DNA of 64,000 bases. It comes from Flavobacterium endoglycinae. GTDB lineage: Bacteria > Bacteroidota > Bacteroidia > Flavobacteriales > Flavobacteriaceae. Positions 35,677-43,866 of this stretch are shown here, piece by piece. A program made the position numbers and the translations under genes. Each line of letters opens with the position of its first letter. Position 1 is the first letter of the stretch. The notes under the pieces are model-generated. The model was not told the DNA's origin and made no database searches. It saw only the letters and a list, made by a program, of their open reading frames with translations. Location of the stretch: assembly GCF_017352115.1 (NCBI RefSeq), contig NZ_CP071448.1, positions 2,379,001 to 2,443,000 on the forward strand, read 5' to 3'.

Positions 35677-35721
35677 AGAATTGATATATTTTTCAAAAAA
35701 ATCAAGGTTTTTTATGAATTA

Positions 35722-35742
35722 ATTGTGTAAAAAATACACTTT
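35722..35742. promoter_or_regulatory. Weak AraR-type site
   Basis: ATTGTGT-N7-ACACTTT keeps the GTGT/ACAC core and matches 10 of 14 positions. Possible auxiliary site. The rest of 35743-36018 is AT-rich with nothing I can name. Confidence 0.3.
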
Positions 35743-36018
35743 TAATCAAAAACTCCTTTTTTAATCAAAAAATACGATGGAGAAAAAAAATGATAAATTG
35801 ACTGTTATTTAAGTATTTGAATTTAAAAATTAATTATATTTGAAGGAAAAGGACTGTTTATTTTTGTATCTTTTTACATAAACATTCGATCTTTTTTTAA
35901 AAAACTATCCTTGCCTATCCTGTTTTTATCTTAAAATAATCTTAAAAAAGAAAAATGAAAGGTATTTTTGTATAAAAAAGTCATTTTTTTAACCTTATTT
36001 TTGAGCAGTCTATTTATG

Positions 36019-36039
36019 TAAGTGTAAAATCTACATTAA
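36019..36039. promoter_or_regulatory. AraR-type operator, araR promoter
   Basis: TAAGTGT-N7-ACATTAA, 13 of 14 positions, 54 bp before the regulator start codon. A near-consensus -7 box TATCTTTA follows at 36068-36075. Suggests autoregulation. Confidence 0.65.
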
Positions 36040-36092
36040 TTAATTATGAAACAAATCAGGAAGTTTATATCTTTACCAATAAAATATTAAAT

Positions 36093-36782
36093 ATGCTAAA
36101 CAGTTATAGCTCTGCCGATAAGGTTTTACTAGCGGTAGATTGTATTATTTTTGGATTTGACAATGAAGGTCTAAAAATCCTTTTAATTAAAAGGGATTTC
36201 GAGCCAGAAAAGGGAAAATGGTCTTTGATTGGGGGATTCTTAAAAAAAGATGAAGTTCTAGACGATGCTGCAATTAGAATCCTAAATACTTATACAGGGT
36301 TAAACGATATTTATATGGAGCAGTTATATGCTTATAGTGAAATCGATCGTGATCCGGTGGAACGAACTATTTCGGTTTCATATTATGCATTGATTAATAT
36401 TGAAAATCATAATGCCGAATTAATCAAAAATTATCATGCAGAATGGTTTCCAATTAATGATACGCCAAGTTTGATTTTTGACCATAACGAAATGCTTCAG
36501 AATGCCATAAAAAGACTTCGTTACAGAACGTCAATAAAACCAATTGGGTTTGAATTGCTTCCGGAAAAATTCACGATGCGCCAGTTATTAGAATTATATG
36601 AAGCCATTTTGAGCAAGGAATTAGACAAAAGAAATTTCATCAGTAAAATAAATTCTCTGGAGATTCTTAACAAACTGGATGAAAAAGACATGCAGTCGTC
36701 TCGAAAAGGCTCTTACCTATATACCTTTAATAAGGAAAAATATGAAGAGAAATTACTCAATGATTTTGTACTAAATCTATAA
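36093..36782 (+). CDS. araR: NUDIX-fold transcriptional regulator, AraR type
   Basis: A 229-residue two-domain regulator: N-terminal NUDIX-like domain (about 8-140) and C-terminal winged helix (about 150-229, with FTMRQLLELYEAILSKELDKRNF as the recognition region). The same architecture is known for the arabinose regulator AraR of Bacteroides thetaiotaomicron, where the NUDIX fold binds L-arabinose and controls arabinose genes through a palindrome. Here the NUDIX box reads GGFLKKDEV ... RILNTYTGL: the catalytic REUxEExGU glutamates are replaced, so hydrolysis is unlikely and ligand sensing likely. It is divergent from the arabinan locus and has a palindromic site at its own promoter. Function is inferred from architecture plus context. 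Confidence 0.88.
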   Translation: MLNSYSSADKVLLAVDCIIFGFDNEGLKILLIKRDFEPEKGKWSLIGGFLKKDEVLDDAAIRILNTYTGLNDIYMEQLYAYSEIDRDPVERTISVSYYALINIENHNAELIKNYHAEWFPINDTPSLIFDHNEMLQNAIKRLRYRTSIKPIGFELLPEKFTMRQLLELYEAILSKELDKRNFISKINSLEILNKLDEKDMQSSRKGSYLYTFNKEKYEEKLLNDFVLNL

Positions 36783-36787
36783 AAAAC

Positions 36788-36823
36788 AAAACCCTGAAAT
36801 CCACAACTTTCAGGGTTTTTTCT
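36788..36823 (+). terminator. Terminator of araR
   Basis: AAAACCCTGAAA / TTTCAGGGTTTT (36788-36799, 36808-36819) with an 8-base loop and trailing T run. Confidence 0.9.
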
Positions 36824-36928
36824 TCAATAAAACTACTATTAAAAAAAATAAACAAAATTTATTATCTTTTAACCTTTTGCTTAAACGATCATTATGAACA
36901 TTAATCGTCAAAACATTTAAATAATTAA

Positions 36929-36949
36929 TAAGTGTAAAAATTACATTTG
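36929..36949. promoter_or_regulatory. Orphan AraR-type operator
   Basis: TAAGTGT-N7-ACATTTG, 13 of 14 positions, in the gap between two convergent genes (araR and gntR), where no gene start is visible. A TACATTTG -7-like box overlaps its right half, and ACATTTG-CAAATGT makes a second palindrome at 36943-36956. Confidence 0.55.
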
Positions 36950-37079
36950 CAAATGTAAGCAAAATAATTGGTCTAAAACAAGAATTTGTATTCTTATTTT
37001 TTTAATTAATTATTCATCATTTTTTCAAACAAAAAGCAGAATGTTTGTGATGTAAATAATACCTCGCGAAAAAGTCTTT

Positions 37080-38078
37080 CTATAATGAATTCCTTATGAT
37101 AAGGGCCGACTTGTTTTCGATTTGTTCCTTCTTTCCTTTAAGCACCATTTCGGCCAGAATTTTTCCCATCGCTTCAAAATGGGTCGAAATAGTAGCAATA
37201 CCGCTGGCAACAATTTTCTTTAAAGGAGTTTCATTATACGATATAATGCCAAAGTCGGTTCCTAGTTTTAGGTTTTGGTCTCTCGCCTTTTCAATTACTT
37301 TTACCAAATCACGGTCATTTGGAATTACATACAGATCTCCTGTCGTGATTTCTCTGTTTGTAAATTCGGTAATAATCTCCGATTTAAAATGATATTCGGA
37401 ACAAAAATCTTCAAAACCCTTTTTCATTCCAAGCGGTTCTCTAAAACCCGGAAAGATCAAAATAAGTTTTTTATAGTGTTTTAATTTTTCTTTTCCTTTC
37501 AACAATCCTTCAAAAATATCTTTTTGGTGATTCTGATAAATGGCCGGATACATTTTTAAATCCGGATTAGTCTGATCTAGTATGATGACATCGGCTACTG
37601 GTAGGGTTTTTATCGACGCAACAATATTTTTCAAATTCGTGGGCATCAAAATATATTTCGTGTAATTACCGTTGCTGTCATTTATGAGTTTTTGAAAAAC
37701 TTCGCTGTTAAAATGATGGAAGAAAATATCGACTTGAACATTTTTTCCAATATTGTTTAAAAACGAATTATAAATGTCTTCTTTAAAACTGTTGAGTTCA
37801 TCAAAAAGCAAAAAAATCTTTTGTTTTATAGTGATTTCAACGCTTTTAACGTAATATCCTTTTCCAGGAATGGCGTAAATGATGCCTCGTTTTTTCAGTT
37901 CTTCATAAGCCAATAAAACCGTATCTCGCGATAGTGAAAATGCCAGACACACCTTGTTTACCGATGGTAATTTGTCGCCTTTTATAAGTTTTTCTTCTTC
38001 AATCGCTTTTTCAATTGAAAGAATTATCTGCTTATATTTTGGCAGACCAATATTGTTTTGAATTGAAATGATATTCAT
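37080..38078 (-). CDS. GntR-family regulator with periplasmic-binding-like domain
   Basis: A 332-residue repressor-type protein: GntR winged helix at about 13-77 (PKYKQIILSIEKAIEEE, LPSVNKVCLAFSLSRDTV, GIIYAIPGKGYYV) joined to a sugar-binding LacI/AraR-like domain (about 85-332, FDFGIISYNETPLKKIVASGIATIST-like ending). Such proteins release DNA on binding a sugar. It is divergent from the galM-galK-galT operon, and the shared 101-bp gap holds a direct repeat ACTGGTA that is the likely binding site, so it should control galactose use and itself. The effector, galactose or another sugar, is not known. Confidence 0.88.
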   Translation of the reverse strand: MNIISIQNNIGLPKYKQIILSIEKAIEEEKLIKGDKLPSVNKVCLAFSLSRDTVLLAYEELKKRGIIYAIPGKGYYVKSVEITIKQKIFLLFDELNSFKEDIYNSFLNNIGKNVQVDIFFHHFNSEVFQKLINDSNGNYTKYILMPTNLKNIVASIKTLPVADVIILDQTNPDLKMYPAIYQNHQKDIFEGLLKGKEKLKHYKKLILIFPGFREPLGMKKGFEDFCSEYHFKSEIITEFTNREITTGDLYVIPNDRDLVKVIEKARDQNLKLGTDFGIISYNETPLKKIVASGIATISTHFEAMGKILAEMVLKGKKEQIENKSALIIRNSL

Positions 38079-38109
38079 AAAAAGAAAAATTTTGGGTCAA
38101 ATATACAAA

Positions 38110-38126
38110 ACTGGTAGGTACTGGTA
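38110..38126. promoter_or_regulatory. Putative GntR operator (ACTGGTA direct repeat)
   Basis: ACTGGTA at 38110-38116 and 38120-38126, ten bp apart, one helical turn. Lies over the -33 region of the galM promoter and 32 bp from the gntR start. Confidence 0.6.
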
Positions 38127-38147
38127 TGTAAAAATGAAAGATGTTTT

Positions 38148-38155
38148 TACTTTTG
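38148..38155 (+). promoter_or_regulatory. -7 element of gal operon
   Basis: TACTTTTG fits TAnnTTTG. It lies downstream of a possible ATG at 38141, which therefore cannot be the galM start; the ATG at 38180 then has a leader of about 18 bases. Confidence 0.55.
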
Positions 38156-38179
38156 GATTTCACTATTGGCAAAAATTAC

Positions 38180-39232
38180 ATGGAAATAAAACATAAATCA
38201 CATTTTCAGCACACATCTAATCCGAAATCTTTTGGATTCATGTCAGATGGAAAGGAAATTTTCGTTTTTGAATTAACAAACAAAAACAAAATGAAGGTCG
38301 AAATCACCAATTATGGTGCAACGGTAACTTCTATAAAAGTTCCTGTTCAAGAAAATCTAGTTGATGTTGTATTGGGTTTTGATTCGCTGCAATTGTATTT
38401 AGAGTCTTATAGTTTACCAAGTGCTCCTTATTTTGGAACTACGGTTGGCCGTTATGCAGGAAGAATCCAGAACGGTACTTTTACATTAAATGATAAAACA
38501 TACCAATTAGCCAAAAATAATAATGGTAATTCGCTTCATGGCGGTAGTAATGGTTTTGGACGAAAAGAATGGACAGTTACTAATCAGACTTCTGGAGAAA
38601 ATCCTTCTATCACATTCACCTTAATAAGTGCAGATGGTGACGAAAATTATCCAGGTGAACTTCAGATTGATCTTACGTATATCTTAACTGAAGAAAATGA
38701 ACTAAAACTTGAGTACAAAGCGGTTTCAACTGAAGATACGATTATTAATTTAACACATCACAGTTATTTTAATCTGGACGGTCATGAAGGCAATGTTCTG
38801 GATCAAAAGGTATTTGTTGATTCAGAAAAAATATTAGAAACAGATCCAAAGAATATTCCAACCGGAAAATTTATAGATCTACACCATCATAAATTTGATT
38901 TCAGAACACCTCAAAATTGTCCTGAATCTATTGATAATTCGTTTGCCATTGCCAAAACCGAAAAAGCGGTTGCGACTTTATTCAGTCCCAAAAACAATCT
39001 GAAAATGAATGTTTATACAGATCAGCCAAGTGTACATATATATGTAGGCGGAAATTGTTTTGATGTTTTAAAAGGAAAAAACGATACGGTTTACCACAAA
39101 ACAAGCGGTATTTGTTTTGAAACACAAAATTTTCCAGATGCGCCTAATCAGGAACATTTCCCAAATGTTGTTTTAAAAAAAGGCGAAATCTACTCTCAAA
39201 ACACAATTTATAAATTCGAAAATATAAGCTAA
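38180..39232 (+). CDS. galM: Aldose 1-epimerase (galactose mutarotase)
   Basis: Interconverts beta- and alpha-galactose so that GalK can act. With the start at 38180 (MEIKHKSHFQHTSNPK) it has 350 residues and no signal peptide, so it is cytoplasmic, unlike the lipoprotein GalM at 17,341. The active-site segments are SLHGGSNGFGRKEW, NLTHHSYFNLDG and FETQNFPDAPNQE, carrying the two histidines and the glutamate. First gene of galM-galK-galT, all within 25 bases of one another, a complete Leloir entry set except GalE. Confidence 0.94.
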   Translation: MEIKHKSHFQHTSNPKSFGFMSDGKEIFVFELTNKNKMKVEITNYGATVTSIKVPVQENLVDVVLGFDSLQLYLESYSLPSAPYFGTTVGRYAGRIQNGTFTLNDKTYQLAKNNNGNSLHGGSNGFGRKEWTVTNQTSGENPSITFTLISADGDENYPGELQIDLTYILTEENELKLEYKAVSTEDTIINLTHHSYFNLDGHEGNVLDQKVFVDSEKILETDPKNIPTGKFIDLHHHKFDFRTPQNCPESIDNSFAIAKTEKAVATLFSPKNNLKMNVYTDQPSVHIYVGGNCFDVLKGKNDTVYHKTSGICFETQNFPDAPNQEHFPNVVLKKGEIYSQNTIYKFENIS

Positions 39233-39256
39233 CTGCTAACCACCAATTACAAAAAA

Positions 39257-40417
39257 ATGAATGAGATTTTAATACAAAACACTACTGCTTTTTTCGAGAA
39301 GTCTTTCGGATCTGCTCCTGAAAAAGTGGTTCTTTCTCCAGGAAGGATTAATATTATTGGAGAACATATCGATTACAACGACGGTTATGTTCTACCTGCG
39401 GCTATTGATAAAGTAATTTGTTTTGCTTTCGAAAAAAATAATACCAACACCTCAAAAATCATTGCGATTGATTTAAATGAAGAATTTGAAATCGATTTGA
39501 CTCAAAAAGTGGAATTGAGCGATGTGGTTTGGACAAATTACATCCGCGGTGTTATTAAACAGCTGCAAGACAACGGATTTTCGTTCAGAGGTTTTAACTG
39601 TGTTTTCAGCAGTAATATTCCAGTTGGTTCAGGATTGTCTTCTTCAGCTGCTTTAGAATGCGGTACTATTTTCGGAATTAAATCTCTTTTTGATTTGGAT
39701 ATTAAGAAAGTTGACATAGCATTATTAGGACAAAAAGCAGAACACTGGGTTGGTATCAACTGTGGTATCATGGATCAGTTTTCGAGCGTTCACGGTCTTG
39801 ACAATAAAGTGATAAAACTGGATTGCAATACTTTGGATTTTGAATATCACAACGCAGATTTCAAAGATTATTCGCTGATTTTGTTTGATAGCAATGTAAA
39901 ACATTCGCTTTTTACATCGGAATACAACACACGCAGAATCGAATGTGAACAAGGTTTAGCGATTATTAAAAGCCATTTCCCAGAAGTTAAAAGTTTTAGA
40001 GATGCTACGGAAGAACAGGTTTTAAGTCTTAAGGATAAAATGACTGAAAAAGTTTTCAGCCGTGTTCATTTTGTCGTGAAAGAAATCAATCGTGTGATAA
40101 AAGCCTGTGAAGCTTTGGACCAAGGAAATATAGAATTATTAGGACAATTGCTTTTTGACACCCATTATGGTTTATCTCAGGAATACGAAGTAAGCTGCGA
40201 AGAGCTTGATATGCTGGTAGATACGGCTAAAGCAGATGATGCTATTATTGGTTCTCGTTTGATGGGAGGCGGTTTTGGAGGCTGTACCATTAATTTAATT
40301 AAAAAAGGTCACGAAAATGAGGTAAAAAGTAAGTTTTCAAATCTTTATTTAGATACATTTGGAATTGAATTAAAATTCTATGATGTAAAAATCTCAAACG
40401 GAACAACATTACTTTAA
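39257..40417 (+). CDS. galK: Galactokinase
   Basis: Phosphorylates alpha-D-galactose with ATP. The 386-residue GHMP kinase has the galactokinase signature GRINIIGEHIDYNDGYVLPAAID region (about 28-50), the phosphate-binding VGSGLSSSAALE (about 121-132) and the C-terminal GGGFGGCTINL motif (about 336-346). Catalytic aspartate in CGIMDQFSSVHG. It begins 24 bases after galM and precedes galT by 15. Full length, consistent with the family. Confidence 0.97.
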   Translation: MNEILIQNTTAFFEKSFGSAPEKVVLSPGRINIIGEHIDYNDGYVLPAAIDKVICFAFEKNNTNTSKIIAIDLNEEFEIDLTQKVELSDVVWTNYIRGVIKQLQDNGFSFRGFNCVFSSNIPVGSGLSSSAALECGTIFGIKSLFDLDIKKVDIALLGQKAEHWVGINCGIMDQFSSVHGLDNKVIKLDCNTLDFEYHNADFKDYSLILFDSNVKHSLFTSEYNTRRIECEQGLAIIKSHFPEVKSFRDATEEQVLSLKDKMTEKVFSRVHFVVKEINRVIKACEALDQGNIELLGQLLFDTHYGLSQEYEVSCEELDMLVDTAKADDAIIGSRLMGGGFGGCTINLIKKGHENEVKSKFSNLYLDTFGIELKFYDVKISNGTTLL

Positions 40418-40432
40418 AACCAAAGCAACACA

Positions 40433-41494
40433 ATGAAAAATTTTGACATTAACGAAGATCCGCACAGACGCTTCAATCCTTTAATTAATGAATGGGTTTT
40501 AGTTTCACCTCATCGTGCAAAACGTCCTTGGCAGGGACAGAACGAAACTATTTCGACTGAATCTCTTCCAAAATATGACCCGACTTGTTATTTATGTCCG
40601 GGAAATGTTCGTGCAAACGGCGTAAGCAATCCTGATTACAAAAACAGTTTTGTTTTTGACAATGATTTTGCCGCCATGAAACAGGACGAAATTATTTTTG
40701 AAGAAGATATTAAACATACATTTTTTAAAGCAAAACCAGAACAGGGAATCTCTAGAGTGGTTTGTTTTTCTCCAAGACACGATCTTACACTTCCGGAAAT
40801 GGAGGTTGCCGATATCGAAAACATTGTTAAAACCTGGCAGAAAGAATACACTGATCTTGGAAATATCAAATACATCAACCACGTTCAGATTTTTGAAAAT
40901 AAAGGAAGTGTAATGGGCTGCAGCAACCCGCATCCACACGGGCAGATCTGGGCACAATCTTCATTGCCAACTCAGGTTGAAAAAACACACAACAGCTTAA
41001 AAGCCTATTACGATAAAAACCAAAAAACATTATTGGAAGATTACGTTCAGGCCGAATTAAAAGCAGGAAGCCGTATTGTAATCGAAAACGATCATTTTGT
41101 AGCACTAGTTCCATTCTGGGCAATCTGGCCTTATGAAACTATGATTGTGAGCAAAAGAGCAATCAGTAAAATAACAAGTTTTAATGCTGAAGAAGTGAAG
41201 GCTTTCGCCAAAATCTTAAAACAGTTAACGATTAAATACGATAACTTATTTAGTACTTCGTTTCCTTATTCTTCAGGAATTCATCAAGCTCCTACAGATG
41301 GTTTTGATCATCCTGAATGGCATTTCCACATGCATTTTTACCCACCATTGTTACGTTCGGCTACTGTAAAAAAATTCATGGTAGGATATGAAATGATGGG
41401 AGAATCACAAAGAGACATCACACCAGAAAAAAGTGCTGAGATTTTAAGACAACAATCAGAAGTACACTATAAAAGTGCCGTGAAAATCGACTAA
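40433..41494 (+). CDS. galT: Galactose-1-phosphate uridylyltransferase
   Basis: Transfers UMP between UDP-glucose and galactose 1-phosphate, giving UDP-galactose. The 353-residue histidine-triad protein contains the nucleophile motif CSNPHPHGQIWA (HPH about residues 164-166), the zinc-binding CYLCPGN segment near residue 46 and the second metal site HFHMHFYPPLL near the C-terminus. Opening RRFNPLINEWVLVSPHRAKRPW is classical GalT type 1. Last of the galM-galK-galT group, followed by 247 bases that include an AraR-type operator. Confidence 0.97.
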   Translation: MKNFDINEDPHRRFNPLINEWVLVSPHRAKRPWQGQNETISTESLPKYDPTCYLCPGNVRANGVSNPDYKNSFVFDNDFAAMKQDEIIFEEDIKHTFFKAKPEQGISRVVCFSPRHDLTLPEMEVADIENIVKTWQKEYTDLGNIKYINHVQIFENKGSVMGCSNPHPHGQIWAQSSLPTQVEKTHNSLKAYYDKNQKTLLEDYVQAELKAGSRIVIENDHFVALVPFWAIWPYETMIVSKRAISKITSFNAEEVKAFAKILKQLTIKYDNLFSTSFPYSSGIHQAPTDGFDHPEWHFHMHFYPPLLRSATVKKFMVGYEMMGESQRDITPEKSAEILRQQSEVHYKSAVKID

Positions 41495-41546
41495 TTATAG
41501 AATAATAACAGGGCCGATTTAAAAATTTAACAGAATTACTCTTCTA

Positions 41547-41567
41547 TAAATGTAAAAAACACATTTA
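41547..41567. promoter_or_regulatory. AraR-type operator, symporter promoter
   Basis: TAAATGT-N7-ACATTTA matches the full 14-position consensus. It lies just upstream of the predicted -33 region of the symporter gene, 27 bp before the -7 box. Confidence 0.7.
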
Positions 41568-41594
41568 AAATGATAGTTTTTTCAGTTTTTATTT

Positions 41595-41602
41595 TAAATT
41601 TG
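41595..41602 (+). promoter_or_regulatory. -7 element of symporter promoter
   Basis: TAAATTTG fits TAnnTTTG; leader of about 135 bases to the ATG at 41742. Confidence 0.5.
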
Positions 41603-41741
41603 GCTTCTGTTCGTGTTTTCATAAAAAAATAACAGAATAAAAACACATATTTCATTTTTAACCAGATATAACCACATTAAAACCATTTTCAAAAATAAAC
41701 AAACAATCACCTTATACTAATTATCTAAAATACTATTAACA

Positions 41742-43430
41742 ATGAACCAGAACCTCTCTTTCGCAGACTATGCGGTTTTTATTATCTATTTTATAGTAGT
41801 CTCTGTGTACGGTTACACTGTTTACCGCAAGCGTAAACAAGATGAACACGACGCAAAGGCTTATTTTTTGGCCGAAGGTAACTTAACTTGGTGGGCTATT
41901 GGAGCTTCATTAATCGCCTCTAACATCTCTGCAGAGCAATTCATCGGAATGAGTGGTGAAGGTTTCTTTTTAGGAATCGCTGTTGCTGCCTATGAGTGGC
42001 TTGCCGCTGTTGCACTTATTATTGTTGCAGTTTGGTTTATACCTGTATATCTTAAAAATAAGATTTACACGATGCCTCAATTCTTAAAAACCCGTTACAA
42101 TGAATCAACAGCACTTATTATGGCTGTTTTCTGGTTGTTTTTATATGTTTTTGTAAACTTGACTTCTATTTTATATTTAGGAGCTGTTGCCATTAACGGT
42201 CTTGCCGGAGGAGAATATCTTCATGTTATTATGGTTGGTTTAGCAGTTTTTGCTTTGCTAATTTCATTAGGAGGAATGAAAGTGGTTGCTTATACAGACG
42301 TTATTCAAGTTGCCGTTTTAATTATCGGAGGTTTGGTAACTTCTTATATCGCCTTAACAACAGTTGGCCAATCATTTGGTGTTGGTCAAAATGCGATCGA
42401 AGGCTTCAAAGTCTTGATGAGAGAAGCGCCAGATCATTTCAAAATGATTATTCCAAAACCAACTCCAACATCTTCTCAATTAGAGATCGACAAATATTTG
42501 ACTTTCCCTGGTTTACTATCTTACGCAGCAGGTATCTGGATCATCAACCTAAACTACTGGGGATGTAACCAATACATTACCCAAAGAGCACTTGGTGCAG
42601 ATTTACAAACAGCACGTACAGGTATCTTGTTTGCTGGTATGTTGAAATTATTAATGCCGCTTATTGTAATGTTACCAGGCATTGCTGCTTATGTTTTATA
42701 TACAAACGGACATTTACCTCAATTAGAAGGAGGCGTAAAAGATGAGGCTTACTCTGCTGTATTAACATTCCTGCCAACAGGATTAAAAGGTCTTTCTGTT
42801 GCTGCATTAACAGCTGCGATTGTAGCTTCATTAGCTGGAAAAGTAAATAGTATTTCAACTATCTATACATTAGACGTACATAAAAAATACATCCAAAAAG
42901 ACGCTGGTGAAAAACAACAAGTAAATATTGGACGTTTTGCCGTATTCGCAGCCATGCTTTTAGCCGTATTATTTACATGGAATGACATTTTAGGTATTGG
43001 TGGTGTTGGTGGTTTCACTTACATCCAAAAATATACTGGATTCATCAGCCCTGGGGTTTTTGCTATGTTCTTCCTTGGTATGTTCTGGAAAAGAACTACT
43101 GGTTCAGCTGCAATTGTAGGTGTAATTTTAGGATTCGTGTTATCTGTTTTATTCAACGAATATGCTCCGGCATTATTTGGAAACGACACACTTTTATATA
43201 CAGCATATCCTAACGGAAAAGGTGGATTCGAAATTCCGTTCCACATTTGTATGGGATTATCATTCTTCTTCACTATGTTAGTAATGATTTTAATGAGTTT
43301 TGCTGGTCCAAAAGTGAACCCAAAAGCGTTCGAAACAGAACCTGGAATGTTCAAAGTAAAACCACAAACTACCGTTTTAATTGTAATTACATTACTTATT
43401 ATAGTGGCACTTTATGTTAAATTCTGGTAA
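41742..43430 (+). CDS. Sodium/solute symporter (SglT-like)
   Basis: Inner-membrane transporter of the sodium:solute symporter family that takes up a sugar with sodium. The 562 residues hold about 14 hydrophobic segments; landmarks are GYTVYRKRKQDEHDAKAYFLA after the first helix, the core ASNISAEQFIGMSGEGF (helix 1 region, about 60-77), NLNYWGCNQYITQRALGA and the sodium-site-like AALTAAIVASLAGKVNS. The nearest characterised type I can name is the Vibrio galactose transporter. An AraR-type operator stands in its promoter, while it follows the galactose operon, so it may serve both L-arabinose and galactose. A copy of its last ~60 coding bases recurs at 53,325. Confidence 0.92.
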   Translation: MNQNLSFADYAVFIIYFIVVSVYGYTVYRKRKQDEHDAKAYFLAEGNLTWWAIGASLIASNISAEQFIGMSGEGFFLGIAVAAYEWLAAVALIIVAVWFIPVYLKNKIYTMPQFLKTRYNESTALIMAVFWLFLYVFVNLTSILYLGAVAINGLAGGEYLHVIMVGLAVFALLISLGGMKVVAYTDVIQVAVLIIGGLVTSYIALTTVGQSFGVGQNAIEGFKVLMREAPDHFKMIIPKPTPTSSQLEIDKYLTFPGLLSYAAGIWIINLNYWGCNQYITQRALGADLQTARTGILFAGMLKLLMPLIVMLPGIAAYVLYTNGHLPQLEGGVKDEAYSAVLTFLPTGLKGLSVAALTAAIVASLAGKVNSISTIYTLDVHKKYIQKDAGEKQQVNIGRFAVFAAMLLAVLFTWNDILGIGGVGGFTYIQKYTGFISPGVFAMFFLGMFWKRTTGSAAIVGVILGFVLSVLFNEYAPALFGNDTLLYTAYPNGKGGFEIPFHICMGLSFFFTMLVMILMSFAGPKVNPKAFETEPGMFKVKPQTTVLIVITLLIIVALYVKFW

Positions 43431-43486
43431 TGTCTTAATAACAATATCTTTAAGAAAAAAGGATCTCAGAAATGGGGTCCTTTTTT
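43364..43486 (+). repeat. Left copy of symporter-end direct repeat
   Basis: The last 67 bases of the symporter gene plus its terminator (43364-43486) are repeated at 53325-53446 with about five substitutions and one deleted A. The two copies flank the YD-repeat island. Confidence 0.85.
43455..43486 (+). terminator. Terminator of symporter gene
   Basis: GGATCTC / GGGGTCC (43461-43467, 43474-43480) extended by AAAAAA and TTTTTT, loop AGAAAT. Confidence 0.9.
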
Positions 43487-43837
43487 AATATTATAGTTCA
43501 AGAGTGTTATAGAGTCTTTAAAAAAAGATAGCCTCAAAAAAACATCTAATTTCTTAGTCAATTTTATTTTTTTCAATATTTTACAGACTATCTTATTTTG
43601 CAGATATTGAATTATTCTACGGATATTAATTCCCCGCAAACAACAGCTGTGATAAAGGATAACCACACTTTTTCAGCAGTACATTTTCTGTATCTTAATC
43701 CTTTTATTTTTTTGAAATATTATGAATATACTTTCGTGATGTTTTAAATTAAATAATTTTTTTCTTACAATATTGAAGTGATTGAAAAAAAATCTGCAAA
43801 ATGAGTAAAGACGTAAAAATTTAAATACGAAATCCTT
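43487..43837. other. Island left edge, no gene
   Basis: About 350 AT-rich bases with no credible frame on either strand. I see no repeat termini or integrase-like sequence at this edge. Confidence 0.4.
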
Positions 43838-43845
43838 TAGATTTG
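43838..43845 (+). promoter_or_regulatory. -7 element of YD-protein operon
   Basis: TAGATTTG fits TAnnTTTG and lies 22 bases before the ATG at 43867; no TTG box at the normal distance. Confidence 0.5.
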
Positions 43846-43866
43846 CCAGCAAATTCACATCACCAA

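Noticed and set aside
36093..36782. Annotation as a NUDIX hydrolase
   Set aside because: The NUDIX box lacks the catalytic glutamates and a winged helix follows; regulator is the better call.
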